A stretch of DNA of 64,000 nt, taken from contig NC_020134.1 in assembly GCF_000331995.1 (NCBI RefSeq), forward strand, positions 1,897,465 to 1,961,464, given 5' to 3'. The stretch is from Thermoclostridium stercorarium subsp. stercorarium DSM 8532. GTDB lineage: Bacteria; Bacillota; Clostridia; DSM-8532. Of the stretch, positions 36,762-46,350 are shown one piece after another. Position numbers and translations under genes: made by a program. Every line of letters begins with the position of its first letter. The first letter of the stretch is position 1. Under the pieces are notes generated by a model. It was given only the letters and a program-made list of their open reading frames with translations, was not told the origin of the DNA and searched no databases.

Positions 36762-38642
36762 GGTTCTTTCCAGAGTTAGTTGAGCAATCGCATTTTTTCA
36801 AGCCGGAGAGTTTTGGTTCTTAATGTTTCAAAACTGCATCGCCCATACATAACTCGTTTTATTACCTTCAGTTTATTAATACTCCCTTCTACAAGCCCAT
36901 TGCTATATTCATATTTTATCGCATTCCTCACGGCATCCAAATCCCGTTCAAGTCCACATATAAAACTGTCTATTTCCGGTATACCTAGCTTTTTTGCTTT
37001 CTCCATCCATTTATCGAGTGCGTCAACATTTTTACCAGTGAGAAGTCCTTTAAATTCCCATATTATACTATGTATCTTTTCAAAACAAGGATATTCATTG
37101 CATATCCTTTCAAATTGTTCCCGGCTGATTGACTTCACATTCTCTATTGGGTGGTATAATAGCTTAAAAATATTTTTTCTTTCAATTGTTTCCGTTTTTC
37201 TTCCACCTTCTCTACTTCTATCGTAATATAATTTTCTACACCTTTTCCAATCTGTTATGTACTGCCGCACAGTTGATGATGAACCATCATATCCCATCCC
37301 ACGTATCTTTTTTTCAATCTCAGAACCCATAATCCCTTTCTCAAGACATTCATCAATTTCTTTTATGTATGGTGTTAGTTTCCCGTTTTTCTTTTTGCCA
37401 TAGGAAGCATGGACTGGATTAAAGTTTTCATCAAGATATCTCCGAATTGTTGATCTATTAAGTCCAGTACGTCTGGATATCTCATGATTGCTACAACCTA
37501 TTTTCTTTAACTCACGCACTTCATTCACACGTTCCATTTTTTGTTTCACTTTCTCTTCGTGCACGGTCATCATCTTTGTTTGAAATGAAGATTCTCTTTC
37601 TTCGGGCGTCATTGACATCAGCCTATCATAAGCCCGTATATCCATATTTATGCTTTGGCAGATTGCTGTTTTGCACTTTCCTGCTGCTAGAAGTTGTTCT
37701 ATCCGCTCATATTTCTCTTTTAATGTAAGTTTTCTATTTTCATCTGCCTGTTTAATTGTTCCTGTTCCTTCATTGGAAGTTTCCTGACTAACCGCTTGTA
37801 TTAAGATTTGTGGCTTTAGCTTCTTTTTTAGATACTCCTTCCCATATGAGGTCAGATTCTTCAGTAAGTGAAAACGATCACTTATTTGTAAAGCCCCCGG
37901 ATGTGCATCTGCAATTGCATTATTATAGGTGACAGACCCGTCTCTCGATACCACATGAAGATTTGGGTATGTTTTTAGCCACTTGCAGACAGTTTCATAA
38001 TCTCTTGAGTTAATCATATCAATTATTTGACGTTTGGAGATATCCACCATAATTGTTCCATAGCTTTCACGTTTCCTAATGGCGAAATCATCAATGCAGA
38101 CAGCTATTACATTCTCCTTATCAACAACAGGTATTTCTTTTTTTTAAGAGGTTGCAGATAGTACTTTTACCAACATCCGCAACATTCTCCCTCAGAGTTT
38201 TAGACGCCGCAACAGAACTGCAATTTAATGACAGGCGTACAATTTCATCCTCAAGGCGTTGTGTTTTCTTCGCCTTATCGGAAATGAAATCAAATCTTTC
38301 TGCAAAAGTAGTATGATTACAGTCAGGATTATTACAAAACATCTTTCTATTACGCATAATAATAAATACCTTATTACCTTGTATTGGAAGATCCTGAAAG
38401 GTTCTGCTATATGTGGAATGTGTTTTGGATGATGGCCAACCGCAGAATGGACATATTACTTCTTTACGGTTGGAAGCTACTGTTATATAGCATCTGCCAT
38501 TAATTATTTCATGACAAATGTAGTCTAGATTTTGATCTAACTGCTTAATAAACTCATCCATAAAATTACCTCTTTTCTTTTGTTTAATACTTTTTCATTA
38601 TACCATACTTTTATATTAAATCAACTAACTCTGGAAAGAACC
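36762..38642 (-). mobile_element. ISL3-family insertion sequence inserted in glnA
   Basis: A 1881-bp element with inverted repeats identical over 22 bp, starting GGTTCTTTCCAGAGTTAG at 36762 and, on the other strand, at 38642. It is flanked by perfect 8-bp direct repeats GTAAAACC at 36754-36761 and 38643-38650, the target-site duplication size of the ISL3 family. Perfect duplication and an otherwise intact target gene show a recent insertion. The transposase frame carries a shift. Confidence 0.95.
36776..38561 (-). pseudogene. ISL3-family transposase, frameshifted
   Basis: The N-terminal 146 residues are at 38121-38561: a zinc-binding region CPFCGWPS and CNNPDCNHTTF, then a helix-turn-helix. 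The rest continues in another frame from about 38144 to 36776: catalytic stretches VCIDDFAIRKRESYG, VSRDGSVTYNNAI, DRFHLLKNLT and the final Glu in NGLVEGSINKLKVIKR, with a second HTH insertion near the middle. The shift falls in a run of eight A residues; one A fewer would restore LLKK-EIPVVDK. It is either an inactivating change or a homopolymer sequence error. A -1 programmed shift at this run would not produce the right frame. Confidence 0.85.
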
Positions 38643-38918
38643 GTAAAACCGAACCACCCTTCCCTGCTGGGGCCGCCACGGCAAAACCGACAATGTGGTT
38701 GGATCGGGGACTAACAGCAGATCTGACTTTGTTATGTCGTTAAAACCGCTTATTGCATGGGCATCAAACGGAATGCCATGTTCAAATGCCCGCGGCAGTT
38801 CATCAGGCATAACGGATATGTTTTTCTGTCTCCCCAGCAAATCACAGAAAGAAAGGCGAATAAACTTTACATCATTATCTTTTATAAAATCCAGAACCTC
38901 ATCAACGGTGGTGAGCAT
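38625..38918 (-). pseudogene. glnA: Glutamine synthetase type I, N-terminal part (interrupted by IS)
   Basis: The first 92 residues of glnA (38643-38918), the beta-grasp N-terminal domain: FIRLSFCDLLGRQKNISV, the FDAHAISGF segment and DLLLVPDPTTLSVLPWRP. The reading then enters the IS end and stops after a few foreign residues (GSFQS) at 38625. GGAGGG lies 6 bases before the ATG at 38918. The remainder is at 35710-36753. Confidence 0.93.
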
Positions 38919-39011
38919 TTCTAACCCTCCAGTTATCTTATCCTTCCTTTAATTCCATTATATCAGCATGAGCTATTAATTGGCAATTCAAACATTTAAA
39001 GGTTTCACCCA

Positions 39012-39728
39012 CTAATTTTCGGTATAAAGTTTTTTAAACGGATTTTTTCCATTCGGCACCAGGTGATAAAAGGGTTTACTGAAAATCTCATCGGTTGAAA
39101 CACCGAATGTCCCGCCAAACTCCAGCAGATCATCTCTTATTTTCTCCAAATCCTCTTCATCCGCTATATCAAAACTCACCTGTGGCGGAAGATTTAAAGG
39201 AACCTTGCTGCTTCTTATGAACATTTCGCCGCCGTGCATTCCGACGCCTGTAAAATCTCCGGCAGGCCAGCCGTCGGTATTAAGCCCCAGAACTATAATA
39301 ACACCCCCGGCAAGATATTCGCCCAGAAAACTTCCGGTACATCCTCCGATTATTATCACAGGCTTTTTGTCCATGTATTCCTTCATATGAATGCCCGTAC
39401 GGTATCCCGAGTCTCCCTTTACAAATATCTTTCCCCCACGCATGGCATAACCGAGGGCATCACCGGCATTCCCGTGTATTATTATTTTCCCGTCGTTCAT
39501 TGTATCACCGACTGCGTCCTGTGCGTTTCCGTTTACTATTATCGTTGCACCGTCAAGGTACATGCCAAGGGCATTGCCGGGCGTTCCGTTTACAATAATG
39601 GTCTGTGAATCGGCACCCGCACCGATAAACCGCTCGCCAAAACAATTATTTATTACTACCTTTCCTTTTGCGGCACGCATTTTATCATTTAATACCCTAA
39701 AACCCAGTTCATAAGCAGACAAAGTCAT
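39012..39728 (-). CDS. Glutamate synthase alpha-subunit domain 3 (GXGXG) protein
   Basis: A 238-residue right-handed beta-helix protein made of repeats such as GNALGMYLDGATIIVNGNAQDAVG and GDALGYAMRGGKIFVKGDSGYR, the GltB C-terminal (GXGXG) domain encoded as a separate gene. It would be the structural third part of a split glutamate synthase with the two genes upstream. The ATG at 39728 has GGAGGTG 7 bases upstream. It lies 66 bases after the FMN subunit gene and 93 bases before glnA, so GS and GOGAT are in one operon. Confidence 0.92.
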   Translation of the reverse strand: MTLSAYELGFRVLNDKMRAAKGKVVINNCFGERFIGAGADSQTIIVNGTPGNALGMYLDGATIIVNGNAQDAVGDTMNDGKIIIHGNAGDALGYAMRGGKIFVKGDSGYRTGIHMKEYMDKKPVIIIGGCTGSFLGEYLAGGVIIVLGLNTDGWPAGDFTGVGMHGGEMFIRSSKVPLNLPPQVSFDIADEEDLEKIRDDLLEFGGTFGVSTDEIFSKPFYHLVPNGKNPFKKLYTEN

Positions 39729-39797
39729 CAATAAGCACCTCCCGCAGTTTATCTGAAAAAACTCGCACCACTTAAATTTCGCTTCTAAGAAAACCCG

Positions 39798-41303
39798 TCA
39801 TTCTCCGGCGTGTTTAATCGCCAATATTTCAAGCTCCTTTTCACTGAGGCCGACGCCCCGGAGCATAAGGCGGTTGCCTTTCAGACTTTCTATTGAATTT
39901 ATGCCCATACCGCCCATCATTTCCTTTATTTCGTGCTGCCATGCGGTTAACAGGTTAACAAGCCTTTTATAGGCAATGTCAGGATTCAGTCTCTTTACAA
40001 GATCCTCCCTCTGAGTCGCGATTCCCCAGTTGCATTTACCGGTATGGCAACTCCTGCACATATGGCACCCCATTGCAATAAGTGCGGCGGTGCCTATGTA
40101 AACACAGTCAGCCCCCAGCGCTATCGCCTTTACCACATCGGCGCTGGAACGTATTCCTCCGCTTATGACAATGGATACCTTGTCACGAATCCCTTCATCA
40201 CGAAGGCGTCTGTCGACACTTGCCAAAGCCAGTTCAATTGGAATTCCCACATGGTCGCGGATACGCGTCGGCGCAGCACCGGTTCCGCCCCGGAAACCGT
40301 CAATCGCGATAATGTCAGCGCCACTTCTTGCAATGCCGCTCGCTATTGCAGCCACATTATGAACGGCCGCAATCTTTACAATAACAGGCTTACTATAGGC
40401 AGTGGCTTCCTTTATCGAATAAACAAGCTGTTTTAGATCCTCTATAGAATATATATCATGGTGAGGGGCCGGAGAGATGGCATCAGAGCCCTCGGGAATC
40501 ATGCGTGTTTTTGAAATATCTCCCACAATTTTCGTGCCGGGGAGATGTCCGCCTATCCCGGGCTTTGCACCCTGACCAATCTTGATTTCAACAGCCGCGC
40601 AACTGTTAAGGTATGCTTTGTGAACGCCAAAACGTCCCGACGCCACCTGGACAATTGTATTTTTCCCGTATTTGTAAAGATTCTCGTGAAGACCGCCCTC
40701 ACCGGTGTTGTAATAAATCCCCAGCTCCTCAGCCGCCCTTGCAAGGCTTTCATGTGCATTATAACTGAGGGCGCCGTAGCTCATTGCCGCAAACATAACC
40801 GGCATTGAGAGGGTAAGATGCGGAGGGATGTTGCTGATTATCCTCCCGGCACTGTCCCGTTCTATCCTGTCCGGCTTAGGCCCAAGGAAAACTTTGGTTT
40901 CCATCGGTTCCCTCAGAGGATCTATCGAGGGATTTGTAACCTGGGACGCGTTGAGGAGCATTCTGTCAAAATAAACAGGATATTCTTCCGGATTACCCAT
41001 GCTGGACAGCAATACCCCGCCGCTTTCGGCCTGTTTGTATATTTCCCTTATGGTTTTTGAATTCCAGTAAAAATTTTCCTTGAATGTATTGTCGGTTTTA
41101 ACAATTTTTAACGCCATGGTCGGGCACACGGCAACACACCGCTGGCAGTTTACGCATTTCGTATCATCGCAAACCATTTTTTTCTCTTCACTTAAATATT
41201 TGTGTACTTCATTTGCGCACTGGCGTTCGCATATACGGCAGTTTATACAACGATCATAGTTTCTGATTACTTCATATTCGGGATAAAGGAAATTTACACG
41301 CAT
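39798..41303 (-). CDS. Glutamate synthase FMN-binding subunit with N-terminal 2[4Fe-4S] ferredoxin domain
   Basis: A 501-residue archaeal-type GltB2 protein. Residues 15-70 contain two 4Fe-4S motifs (CINCRICERQC and CVNCQRCVAVCP). The TIM-barrel synthase domain follows, with KIGQGAKPGIGGHLPG, the FRGGTGAAP phosphate loop, and the 3Fe-4S Cys cluster CHMCRSCHTGKC. It reduces 2-oxoglutarate plus ammonia (channelled from the amidotransferase subunit) to glutamate, taking electrons through its own ferredoxin domain. AGGAAGGA precedes the ATG. It overlaps the amidotransferase gene by 10 bases. Confidence 0.94.
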   Translation of the reverse strand: MRVNFLYPEYEVIRNYDRCINCRICERQCANEVHKYLSEEKKMVCDDTKCVNCQRCVAVCPTMALKIVKTDNTFKENFYWNSKTIREIYKQAESGGVLLSSMGNPEEYPVYFDRMLLNASQVTNPSIDPLREPMETKVFLGPKPDRIERDSAGRIISNIPPHLTLSMPVMFAAMSYGALSYNAHESLARAAEELGIYYNTGEGGLHENLYKYGKNTIVQVASGRFGVHKAYLNSCAAVEIKIGQGAKPGIGGHLPGTKIVGDISKTRMIPEGSDAISPAPHHDIYSIEDLKQLVYSIKEATAYSKPVIVKIAAVHNVAAIASGIARSGADIIAIDGFRGGTGAAPTRIRDHVGIPIELALASVDRRLRDEGIRDKVSIVISGGIRSSADVVKAIALGADCVYIGTAALIAMGCHMCRSCHTGKCNWGIATQREDLVKRLNPDIAYKRLVNLLTAWQHEIKEMMGGMGINSIESLKGNRLMLRGVGLSEKELEILAIKHAGE

Positions 41304-42427
41304 TGCAGCATTCCTTCCTCTATTGTTCTGATTTTTTCCATTGTTTTAACTTTCTCAATTGTTTTAATAACGGGTTCTCCTCCACCGGGCGACCATACCC
41401 TGTCCAAATCATTTTGCACTATGCGTATCGCGGCCTCTTCACTGGCTATGTATACCATGTCATCCTTTTCACCGATCACCATGCTCCTGAGCTTCAACCT
41501 GTCATTCAGCGCCATAATTCCGCCTTCAAAACCTACAATAATGGAAAACGGCCCGTTAATCAGAAATGATTCAAAAGCATTTCTAAGAAATTCAACTTGT
41601 TCCCTTTCCTGTTCCGGCATGTTTTCCATACTTGACCAGAACGGTGCGGCAAATACCGTGCCAACCTCATTAAGGGTAAGCTTCTTCTTTCTATGGAGAT
41701 AATCAATCATATAAGCAATTACTTCAGTATCTGTTTTTAACATACATTTATATCCATACATTTCAATGGTACGACGATTGGTATCATACGACGATATTTC
41801 ACCGTTATGTACCACGGAATAATCAAGCAGCGCAAAGGGATGTGCCCCTCCCCACCAGCCGGGAGTATTTGTAGGGTACCGTCCATGGGCGGTGAAACAG
41901 TACCCTTCATACTCCTCAAGGCGGTAAAATCGTCCTACATCTTCGGGATATCCCACGGCTTTGAAAACACCCATGTTTTTTCCGCTGGAAAAGACATAGG
42001 CGCCGTCTATCGTACTGTTAATCCTGAATACACACCTTACCACATATTCACGCTCATCCAGATTGTTTTCGGCAAGCTTTACGGGCGACGGTGCCATGAA
42101 ATATCTCCAGATGAGCGGAGCATCGGTTATTTGTGGGATTTTTCTTGTGGGAATTTTTGAAAGTGATATAATTTCAAAATGTCTGTCAAGGAATTTTTCG
42201 CATTCCTCTTTTGCAGCCTCACTGTCATAGAATATGTGGAAAGCATAATAGTCTTTGTACTCCGGATATATACCGTAAGCTGCAAAACCACCGCCAAGCC
42301 CGTTGGATCGCTCACGCATAGTGGCTATCGAATCCATTATGAGCTTGCCCGAAAATCGCCTGCCGGATTTTGAAAAGATCCCTGAAATCGCACATCCTGA
42401 TATATTTCTGAACGTTCCTTCCCTCAC
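41294..42427 (-). CDS. Class II glutamine amidotransferase (glutamate synthase domain 1)
   Basis: A 377-residue protein of the GltB1/GlxB type. The catalytic Cys is at position 12 after a short leader (NISG-CAISGIF), implying removal of an 11-residue propeptide as in other glutamate synthases. GRYPTNTPGWWGGAHPFALLDYSVVHNGEISSYD-type signatures for glutamine binding follow (the two halves lie near residues 190-225). I chose GTG at 42427, with GGAGGG 6 bases upstream; a TTG at 42433 touches that site. It supplies ammonia to the FMN subunit and is first in the operon behind an ANTAR-type leader. Confidence 0.9.
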   Translation of the reverse strand: MREGTFRNISGCAISGIFSKSGRRFSGKLIMDSIATMRERSNGLGGGFAAYGIYPEYKDYYAFHIFYDSEAAKEECEKFLDRHFEIISLSKIPTRKIPQITDAPLIWRYFMAPSPVKLAENNLDEREYVVRCVFRINSTIDGAYVFSSGKNMGVFKAVGYPEDVGRFYRLEEYEGYCFTAHGRYPTNTPGWWGGAHPFALLDYSVVHNGEISSYDTNRRTIEMYGYKCMLKTDTEVIAYMIDYLHRKKKLTLNEVGTVFAAPFWSSMENMPEQEREQVEFLRNAFESFLINGPFSIIVGFEGGIMALNDRLKLRSMVIGEKDDMVYIASEEAAIRIVQNDLDRVWSPGGGEPVIKTIEKVKTMEKIRTIEEGMLQCV

Positions 42428-42556
42428 AATCAACCCTCCGTTTACACATTAAAAGGACACTGAAAATTTTTTTATCCCGTCTGGCGGGAACAAGCCCCGC
42501 ATTTTAAATCTTTTCGTATCTTTTATTCCGTACACCCGCAATATAAGCTAAAAATT

Positions 42557-42646
42557 AAGGCGTCCATTACATAGTACCCGACAAGGAAACAATTCCCAGT
42601 ATGCTTTACAGCATGGGTACTATCTAATGAACGCCTTTGTTCATTA
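42557..42646 (-). promoter_or_regulatory. Glutamate synthase operon leader: ANTAR-type hairpin and terminator
   Basis: Read on the minus strand. Hairpin P2 is UAAUGAAC / loop AAAGGC / GUUCAUUA (42625-42646), 8 bp with A1 and G4 in the six-base loop. It overlaps the 5' arm of a very long terminator stem (42615-42637 with 42557-42579) whose top carries two small hairpins (42601-42614 and 42585-42596); AAUUUUU follows the stem. A first hairpin P1 is not convincing here; only a weak AU/GU stem fits between the start site and P2. Confidence 0.65.
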
Positions 42647-42671
42647 AACACCCTTTAAATATTTCTACTTC

Positions 42672-42701
42672 ATTATACTATGGGATAAGAACCGATGTCA
42701 A
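42672..42701 (-). promoter_or_regulatory. Sigma-A promoter of the glutamate synthase operon
   Basis: On the minus strand, TTGACA (42701-42696) and TATAAT (42677-42672) with an 18-base spacer, both perfect consensus boxes. Transcription should start near 42665, about 20 bases before the ANTAR-type hairpin. Confidence 0.85.
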
Positions 42702-42837
42702 CCAAATGATGAAGTTTTTAAATAATAATATTGCATAATGTCTAATATAATTAAAACTTATGACCTAAAAATCATTGTTATTTGCAATTTTCAAATTGCT
42801 TTAATTCATTTTATCCGTGTTTTTGTAAAAAAAAGGG

Positions 42838-42866
42838 TTGACAATTAACTTTCCCTGTGTTACACT
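42838..42866 (+). promoter_or_regulatory. Sigma-A promoter of the asnA-glnN operon
   Basis: TTGACA (42838-42843) and TACACT (42861-42866) with a 17-base spacer. The expected start is near 42873. Confidence 0.85.
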
Positions 42867-42877
42867 AAACCCGTAAT

Positions 42878-42928
42878 ACAGCAACGGCGCTGTGGATTTT
42901 AAAATCCGCAGCGCCTTTTCTGTTTTTC
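42878..42928 (+). promoter_or_regulatory. asnA-glnN leader: ANTAR-type hairpin overlapping a terminator
   Basis: ACAGC / loop AACGGC / GCUGU (42878-42893) is a 5-bp hairpin whose six-base loop again has A1 and G4. Its loop and 3' arm are the 5' arm of a terminator: GGCGCTGTGGAT (42886-42897) pairs with ATCCGCAGCGCC (42904-42915), followed by TTTTCTGTTTTT. Formation of the first hairpin blocks the second. The predicted start lies only about 5 bases upstream, leaving no room for a first ANTAR hairpin. Confidence 0.65.
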
Positions 42929-43017
42929 ATTTTCACCGAAACAGCCGAAGAAATGGCTTAGAGACCTGCATGTTTTCAGGCAGCCGAATTCCTAAGATAT
43001 TTCTACGGTTGTTTATT

Positions 43018-44043
43018 ATGAAAGGAGTGTTAACCATTAGTAAACTCATTATTCCAAAAGGGTACAAACCTGTTCTTAATCTTTATGAAACGCAAAATGC
43101 AATAGGAACGATAAAAAGAATTTTTGAGGAAAAACTGTCAAAGGCATTGAATCTGATAAGGGTTTCCGCTCCGCTGTTCGTTCCCGCCAATACAGGAATA
43201 AACGACGACCTGAACGGCGTTGAACGTCCTGTGGAGTTTGACATAAGAGAAACAAACACTTACGGTCAGGTTGTCCACTCCCTTGCGAAATGGAAACGTT
43301 TGGCACTGCACAAATACGGATTTCCTGTCGGTCAGGGGTTATATACCGATATGAATGCCATACGCCGGGATGAAGAGATGGATAACCTTCACTCCATATA
43401 CGTTGATCAGTGGGACTGGGAAAAAGTGATAGATCGTTCCACAAGAAACGTGGATACATTAAAGAGCACGGTAATAAAAATTGTCGGTGTCATCTGCGAC
43501 ACGCTGGACGAAATTAAAAAACTGTACCCGCAGATTACGGTTAAGCTCTCGCGGGAAGTTTCCTTCATAACCACTCAGGAATTGGAAGATTTATATCCCG
43601 CTCTTTCGCCACGGGAGCGCGAAAACGAATACTTAAGGGAACATAAAACCGCCTTCATCATGCAGATTGGCGATGTACTGAAATCGGGAATTAGGCATGA
43701 TGGCAGGGCGCCTGACTATGACGACTGGAAACTTAACGGTGACATCATGTTCTGGAATGATGTCCTGGAATGTGCTTTTGAAGTGTCGTCGATGGGCATC
43801 CGCGTTGACGAAAAATCCCTGGACGAACAGCTTACGAAAGCAGGCTGCGATGATCGCCGCAATTTGCTTTTCCACAAAATGCTGCTTAACGGTGAGCTGC
43901 CTCTTACAATAGGCGGCGGTATAGGCCAGTCGAGGGTGTGCATGCTGTTACTGCAGAAAGCGCATATCGGCGAAGTTCAGGTTTCCATTTGGGACGAAGA
44001 AACAATTTCAGGTTGCAAAAAAGCCGGAATAGAATTGCTTTAA
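43018..44043 (+). CDS. asnA: Aspartate-ammonia ligase (AsnA)
   Basis: An ammonia-dependent asparagine synthetase, class II aminoacyl-tRNA-synthetase fold: aspartate, ATP and NH3 give asparagine, AMP and PPi. Family motifs include [20 protein letters not shown] near residue 50, the RPVEFDI loop, [20 protein letters not shown] and the C-terminal [10 protein letters not shown]. The nearest standard start is ATG 43018, giving 341 residues, but it has no ribosome binding site. Instead AAAGGAG (43021-43027) lies 8 bases before an in-frame ATT at 43036, exactly where homologues begin ([13 protein letters not shown]). An ATT start is therefore likely. It is followed after 15 bases by glnN. Confidence 0.93.
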   Translation: MKGVLTISKLIIPKGYKPVLNLYETQNAIGTIKRIFEEKLSKALNLIRVSAPLFVPANTGINDDLNGVERPVEFDIRETNTYGQVVHSLAKWKRLALHKYGFPVGQGLYTDMNAIRRDEEMDNLHSIYVDQWDWEKVIDRSTRNVDTLKSTVIKIVGVICDTLDEIKKLYPQITVKLSREVSFITTQELEDLYPALSPRERENEYLREHKTAFIMQIGDVLKSGIRHDGRAPDYDDWKLNGDIMFWNDVLECAFEVSSMGIRVDEKSLDEQLTKAGCDDRRNLLFHKMLLNGELPLTIGGGIGQSRVCMLLLQKAHIGEVQVSIWDEETISGCKKAGIELL

Positions 44044-44058
44044 AAGGGGGAATTTAAC

Positions 44059-46161
44059 ATGTACAACAATAATATAAGCGAAAATTTCGGCAGCATGGTA
44101 TTTAACGAAGCAGTCATGCGTGAACGGCTGCCAAAAGATATATATAAATCCCTGAAAAAATCAATTGCCGAAGGCACTCCGCTTGAGCTTGACGTTGCAA
44201 ACGTAGTTGCCAGCGTTATGAAAGACTGGGCAATAGAAAAAGGTGCCACTCATTTTACCCACTGGTTCCAGCCCATGACGGGTATTACCGCAGAAAAACA
44301 TGACAGCTTTCTGGCACCTGACGGAACAGGAAGGGCAATTACCGAGTTCTCCGGAAAATCGCTGGTAAAAGGCGAACCCGATGCATCAAGCTTTCCATCA
44401 GGCGGTCTTCGCAGCACTTTCGAAGCAAGAGGATATACCGCATGGGATCCAACTTCTTATGCTTTCATAAAAGACAATACACTGTACATCCCTACCGCAT
44501 TCTGCTCGTACAGCGGAGAAGCCCTTGACAAAAAGACCCCGCTTTTACGCTCAATGCATGCATTAAACGAACAGGCTTTAAGGATACTCCGCCTTTTCGG
44601 GCTGAACGACGTAAAACGTGTTGTGGCAATGGCAGGCCCGGAACAGGAATACTTTTTAATCGACATGAATATGTATTTAAAAAGACCGGATCTGATGCAC
44701 TGCGGAAGAACTTTGTTCGGTGCCCGTCCGCCAAAAGGCCAGGAGCTGGAAGATCATTATTTCAGGCCGATAAAGCAGCGTGTCCTGAAATTTATGAGAG
44801 AACTGGATGAAGAGTTATGGAAACTTGGCGTTTATGCAAAAACCGAACATAACGAGGTGGCTCCTTCACAGCATGAAATAGCACCAATTTATGCCGAAGC
44901 CAATGTGGCGACCGACCAGAACCAACTGACAATGGAACTTATGAAAACCATAGGGGCCAAACATGGTCTGGCATGCCTTTTACATGAAAAACCCTTTGCA
45001 GGGATAAACGGCAGCGGAAAACACGTCAACTGGTCTTTGGCCACAGACACGGGAATAAACCTTCTTGATCCCGGTGACACGCCCTTTGAAAATGCGCTCT
45101 TCCTTTTATTCCTTGTTGCGGTAATAAAAGCAGTGGACGACTATCAGGACCTTCTCCGTGTTTCGGTAGCAAGTGCGGGTAACGATCATAGGCTGGGAGC
45201 AAACGAAGCTCCTCCTGCAATAGTTTCAATATTCCTCGGTGACGAACTTACTGGAATTTTGAATGCCATCGAAAACGACGCTTTGTATGAATGCAAGGGT
45301 AAGGCACTGATGGAAATAGGCGCACCGGTACTGCCCCGCTTCCCTAAAGACTCTACTGACCGGAACCGCACATCCCCCTTTGCGTTTACAGGCAACAAGT
45401 TTGAGCTGCGTATGCTTGGCTCAGCCTTTTCGATCGCAGGCCCGCTCATTGTCCTGAATACAATTGTGGCGGAATCGTTACGGCAATTTGCCGACGAACT
45501 TGAAAACAGCAGTGATTTTAAGGCCAATCTGAACAAACTTATTAAAAGGGTTATCAGAGAGCACAAGCGCATTATCTTCAACGGTAATGGCTATGACGGC
45601 TCATGGGTTAAAGAGGCGGAAGCAAGAGGGCTGTCAAATCTGAAAACCACGCCCGATGCGCTGCCGGCCTTTGTCAGCCCGAAAAGCATTGAATTGTTCA
45701 CCCGTCACCGCGTATTTACCGAGCATGAAATCCGTTCACGCTATGAAATTTTGCTTGAAAATTATTCAAAAACAATTAACATCGAGGCCCTGACAATGAT
45801 TGACATGGTTAACAAGATGGTAATTCCTGCCGTTTTTGATTACCAGAACGAACTTGCCGAGCTGGCAATCCGTAAAAAGAGCATTAGCCCTGAGCTTTCA
45901 ACTCTTCCGGAAGAAAAGCTTATGGAAAGGCTGTCAAAACTTTCAGAATACCTGACGGAAAAGCTGGAACGCCTTACAGAACAGACAATAGCCGTAAAGG
46001 AAATCAAGGACAATCTGGAAATGGCAAAGGCATACCGTGAAAAAGTATGTGCCGCAATGAGCGAACTTCGCATGATTGTTGATGAGCTTGAGCTGATTGT
46101 AAGCAGCAAACACTGGAGAATTCCGTCCTATTCCGAGATTTTAAACAGTGTTTATGAATAA
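44059..46161 (+). CDS. glnN: Glutamine synthetase type III
   Basis: A 700-residue GSIII, the large dodecameric glutamine synthetase found in Bacteroidetes, cyanobacteria and Clostridia. Recognisable segments are THWFQPMTG, the [21 protein letters not shown] region, [46 protein letters not shown] and [15 protein letters not shown]-terminal helical region (about 560-700) is typical of GSIII. AAGGGGGA precedes the ATG by about 7 bases. It is translationally close to asnA behind an ANTAR-type leader. Because the GSI gene is disrupted, this is probably the main working glutamine synthetase in the window. Confidence 0.96.
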   Translation: MYNNNISENFGSMVFNEAVMRERLPKDIYKSLKKSIAEGTPLELDVANVVASVMKDWAIEKGATHFTHWFQPMTGITAEKHDSFLAPDGTGRAITEFSGKSLVKGEPDASSFPSGGLRSTFEARGYTAWDPTSYAFIKDNTLYIPTAFCSYSGEALDKKTPLLRSMHALNEQALRILRLFGLNDVKRVVAMAGPEQEYFLIDMNMYLKRPDLMHCGRTLFGARPPKGQELEDHYFRPIKQRVLKFMRELDEELWKLGVYAKTEHNEVAPSQHEIAPIYAEANVATDQNQLTMELMKTIGAKHGLACLLHEKPFAGINGSGKHVNWSLATDTGINLLDPGDTPFENALFLLFLVAVIKAVDDYQDLLRVSVASAGNDHRLGANEAPPAIVSIFLGDELTGILNAIENDALYECKGKALMEIGAPVLPRFPKDSTDRNRTSPFAFTGNKFELRMLGSAFSIAGPLIVLNTIVAESLRQFADELENSSDFKANLNKLIKRVIREHKRIIFNGNGYDGSWVKEAEARGLSNLKTTPDALPAFVSPKSIELFTRHRVFTEHEIRSRYEILLENYSKTINIEALTMIDMVNKMVIPAVFDYQNELAELAIRKKSISPELSTLPEEKLMERLSKLSEYLTEKLERLTEQTIAVKEIKDNLEMAKAYREKVCAAMSELRMIVDELELIVSSKHWRIPSYSEILNSVYE

Positions 46162-46172
46162 CCCCCCTCTCC

Positions 46173-46203
46173 CACGCACGAAGGTTTCACACCTTTGTGC
46201 GTG
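46173..46203 (+). terminator. Hairpin after glnN
   Basis: CACGCACGAAGGT and ACCTTTGTGCGTG form a 13-bp stem with a 5-base loop and one GU pair. No U run follows, so it may be partial termination or 3'-end protection before purA. Confidence 0.5.
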
Positions 46204-46350
46204 ATTAAGAATTCAGAAAGAGGGTAAAGTATAAATGCATTCTTATTTTTCAGGTTATATAGGCTGGATCTTTAAAATGCTCCGGTTTTCATGGCTGTTT
46301 GCCCGCGCAAAAAAAACGGGTTAGTACATAAGATTAAGGGGGATTTTTTT

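Noticed and set aside
38121-38150. Programmed -1 frameshift in the glnA-located IS transposase at eight A residues
   Set aside because: A -1 shift there leads into the wrong frame; a +1 change (one A fewer) is needed, so mutation or sequence error is more likely.
46173-46203. A fourth ANTAR-type target before purA
   Set aside because: The hairpin loop is five bases without the A1/G4 pattern, and no overlapping terminator with a U run is present.
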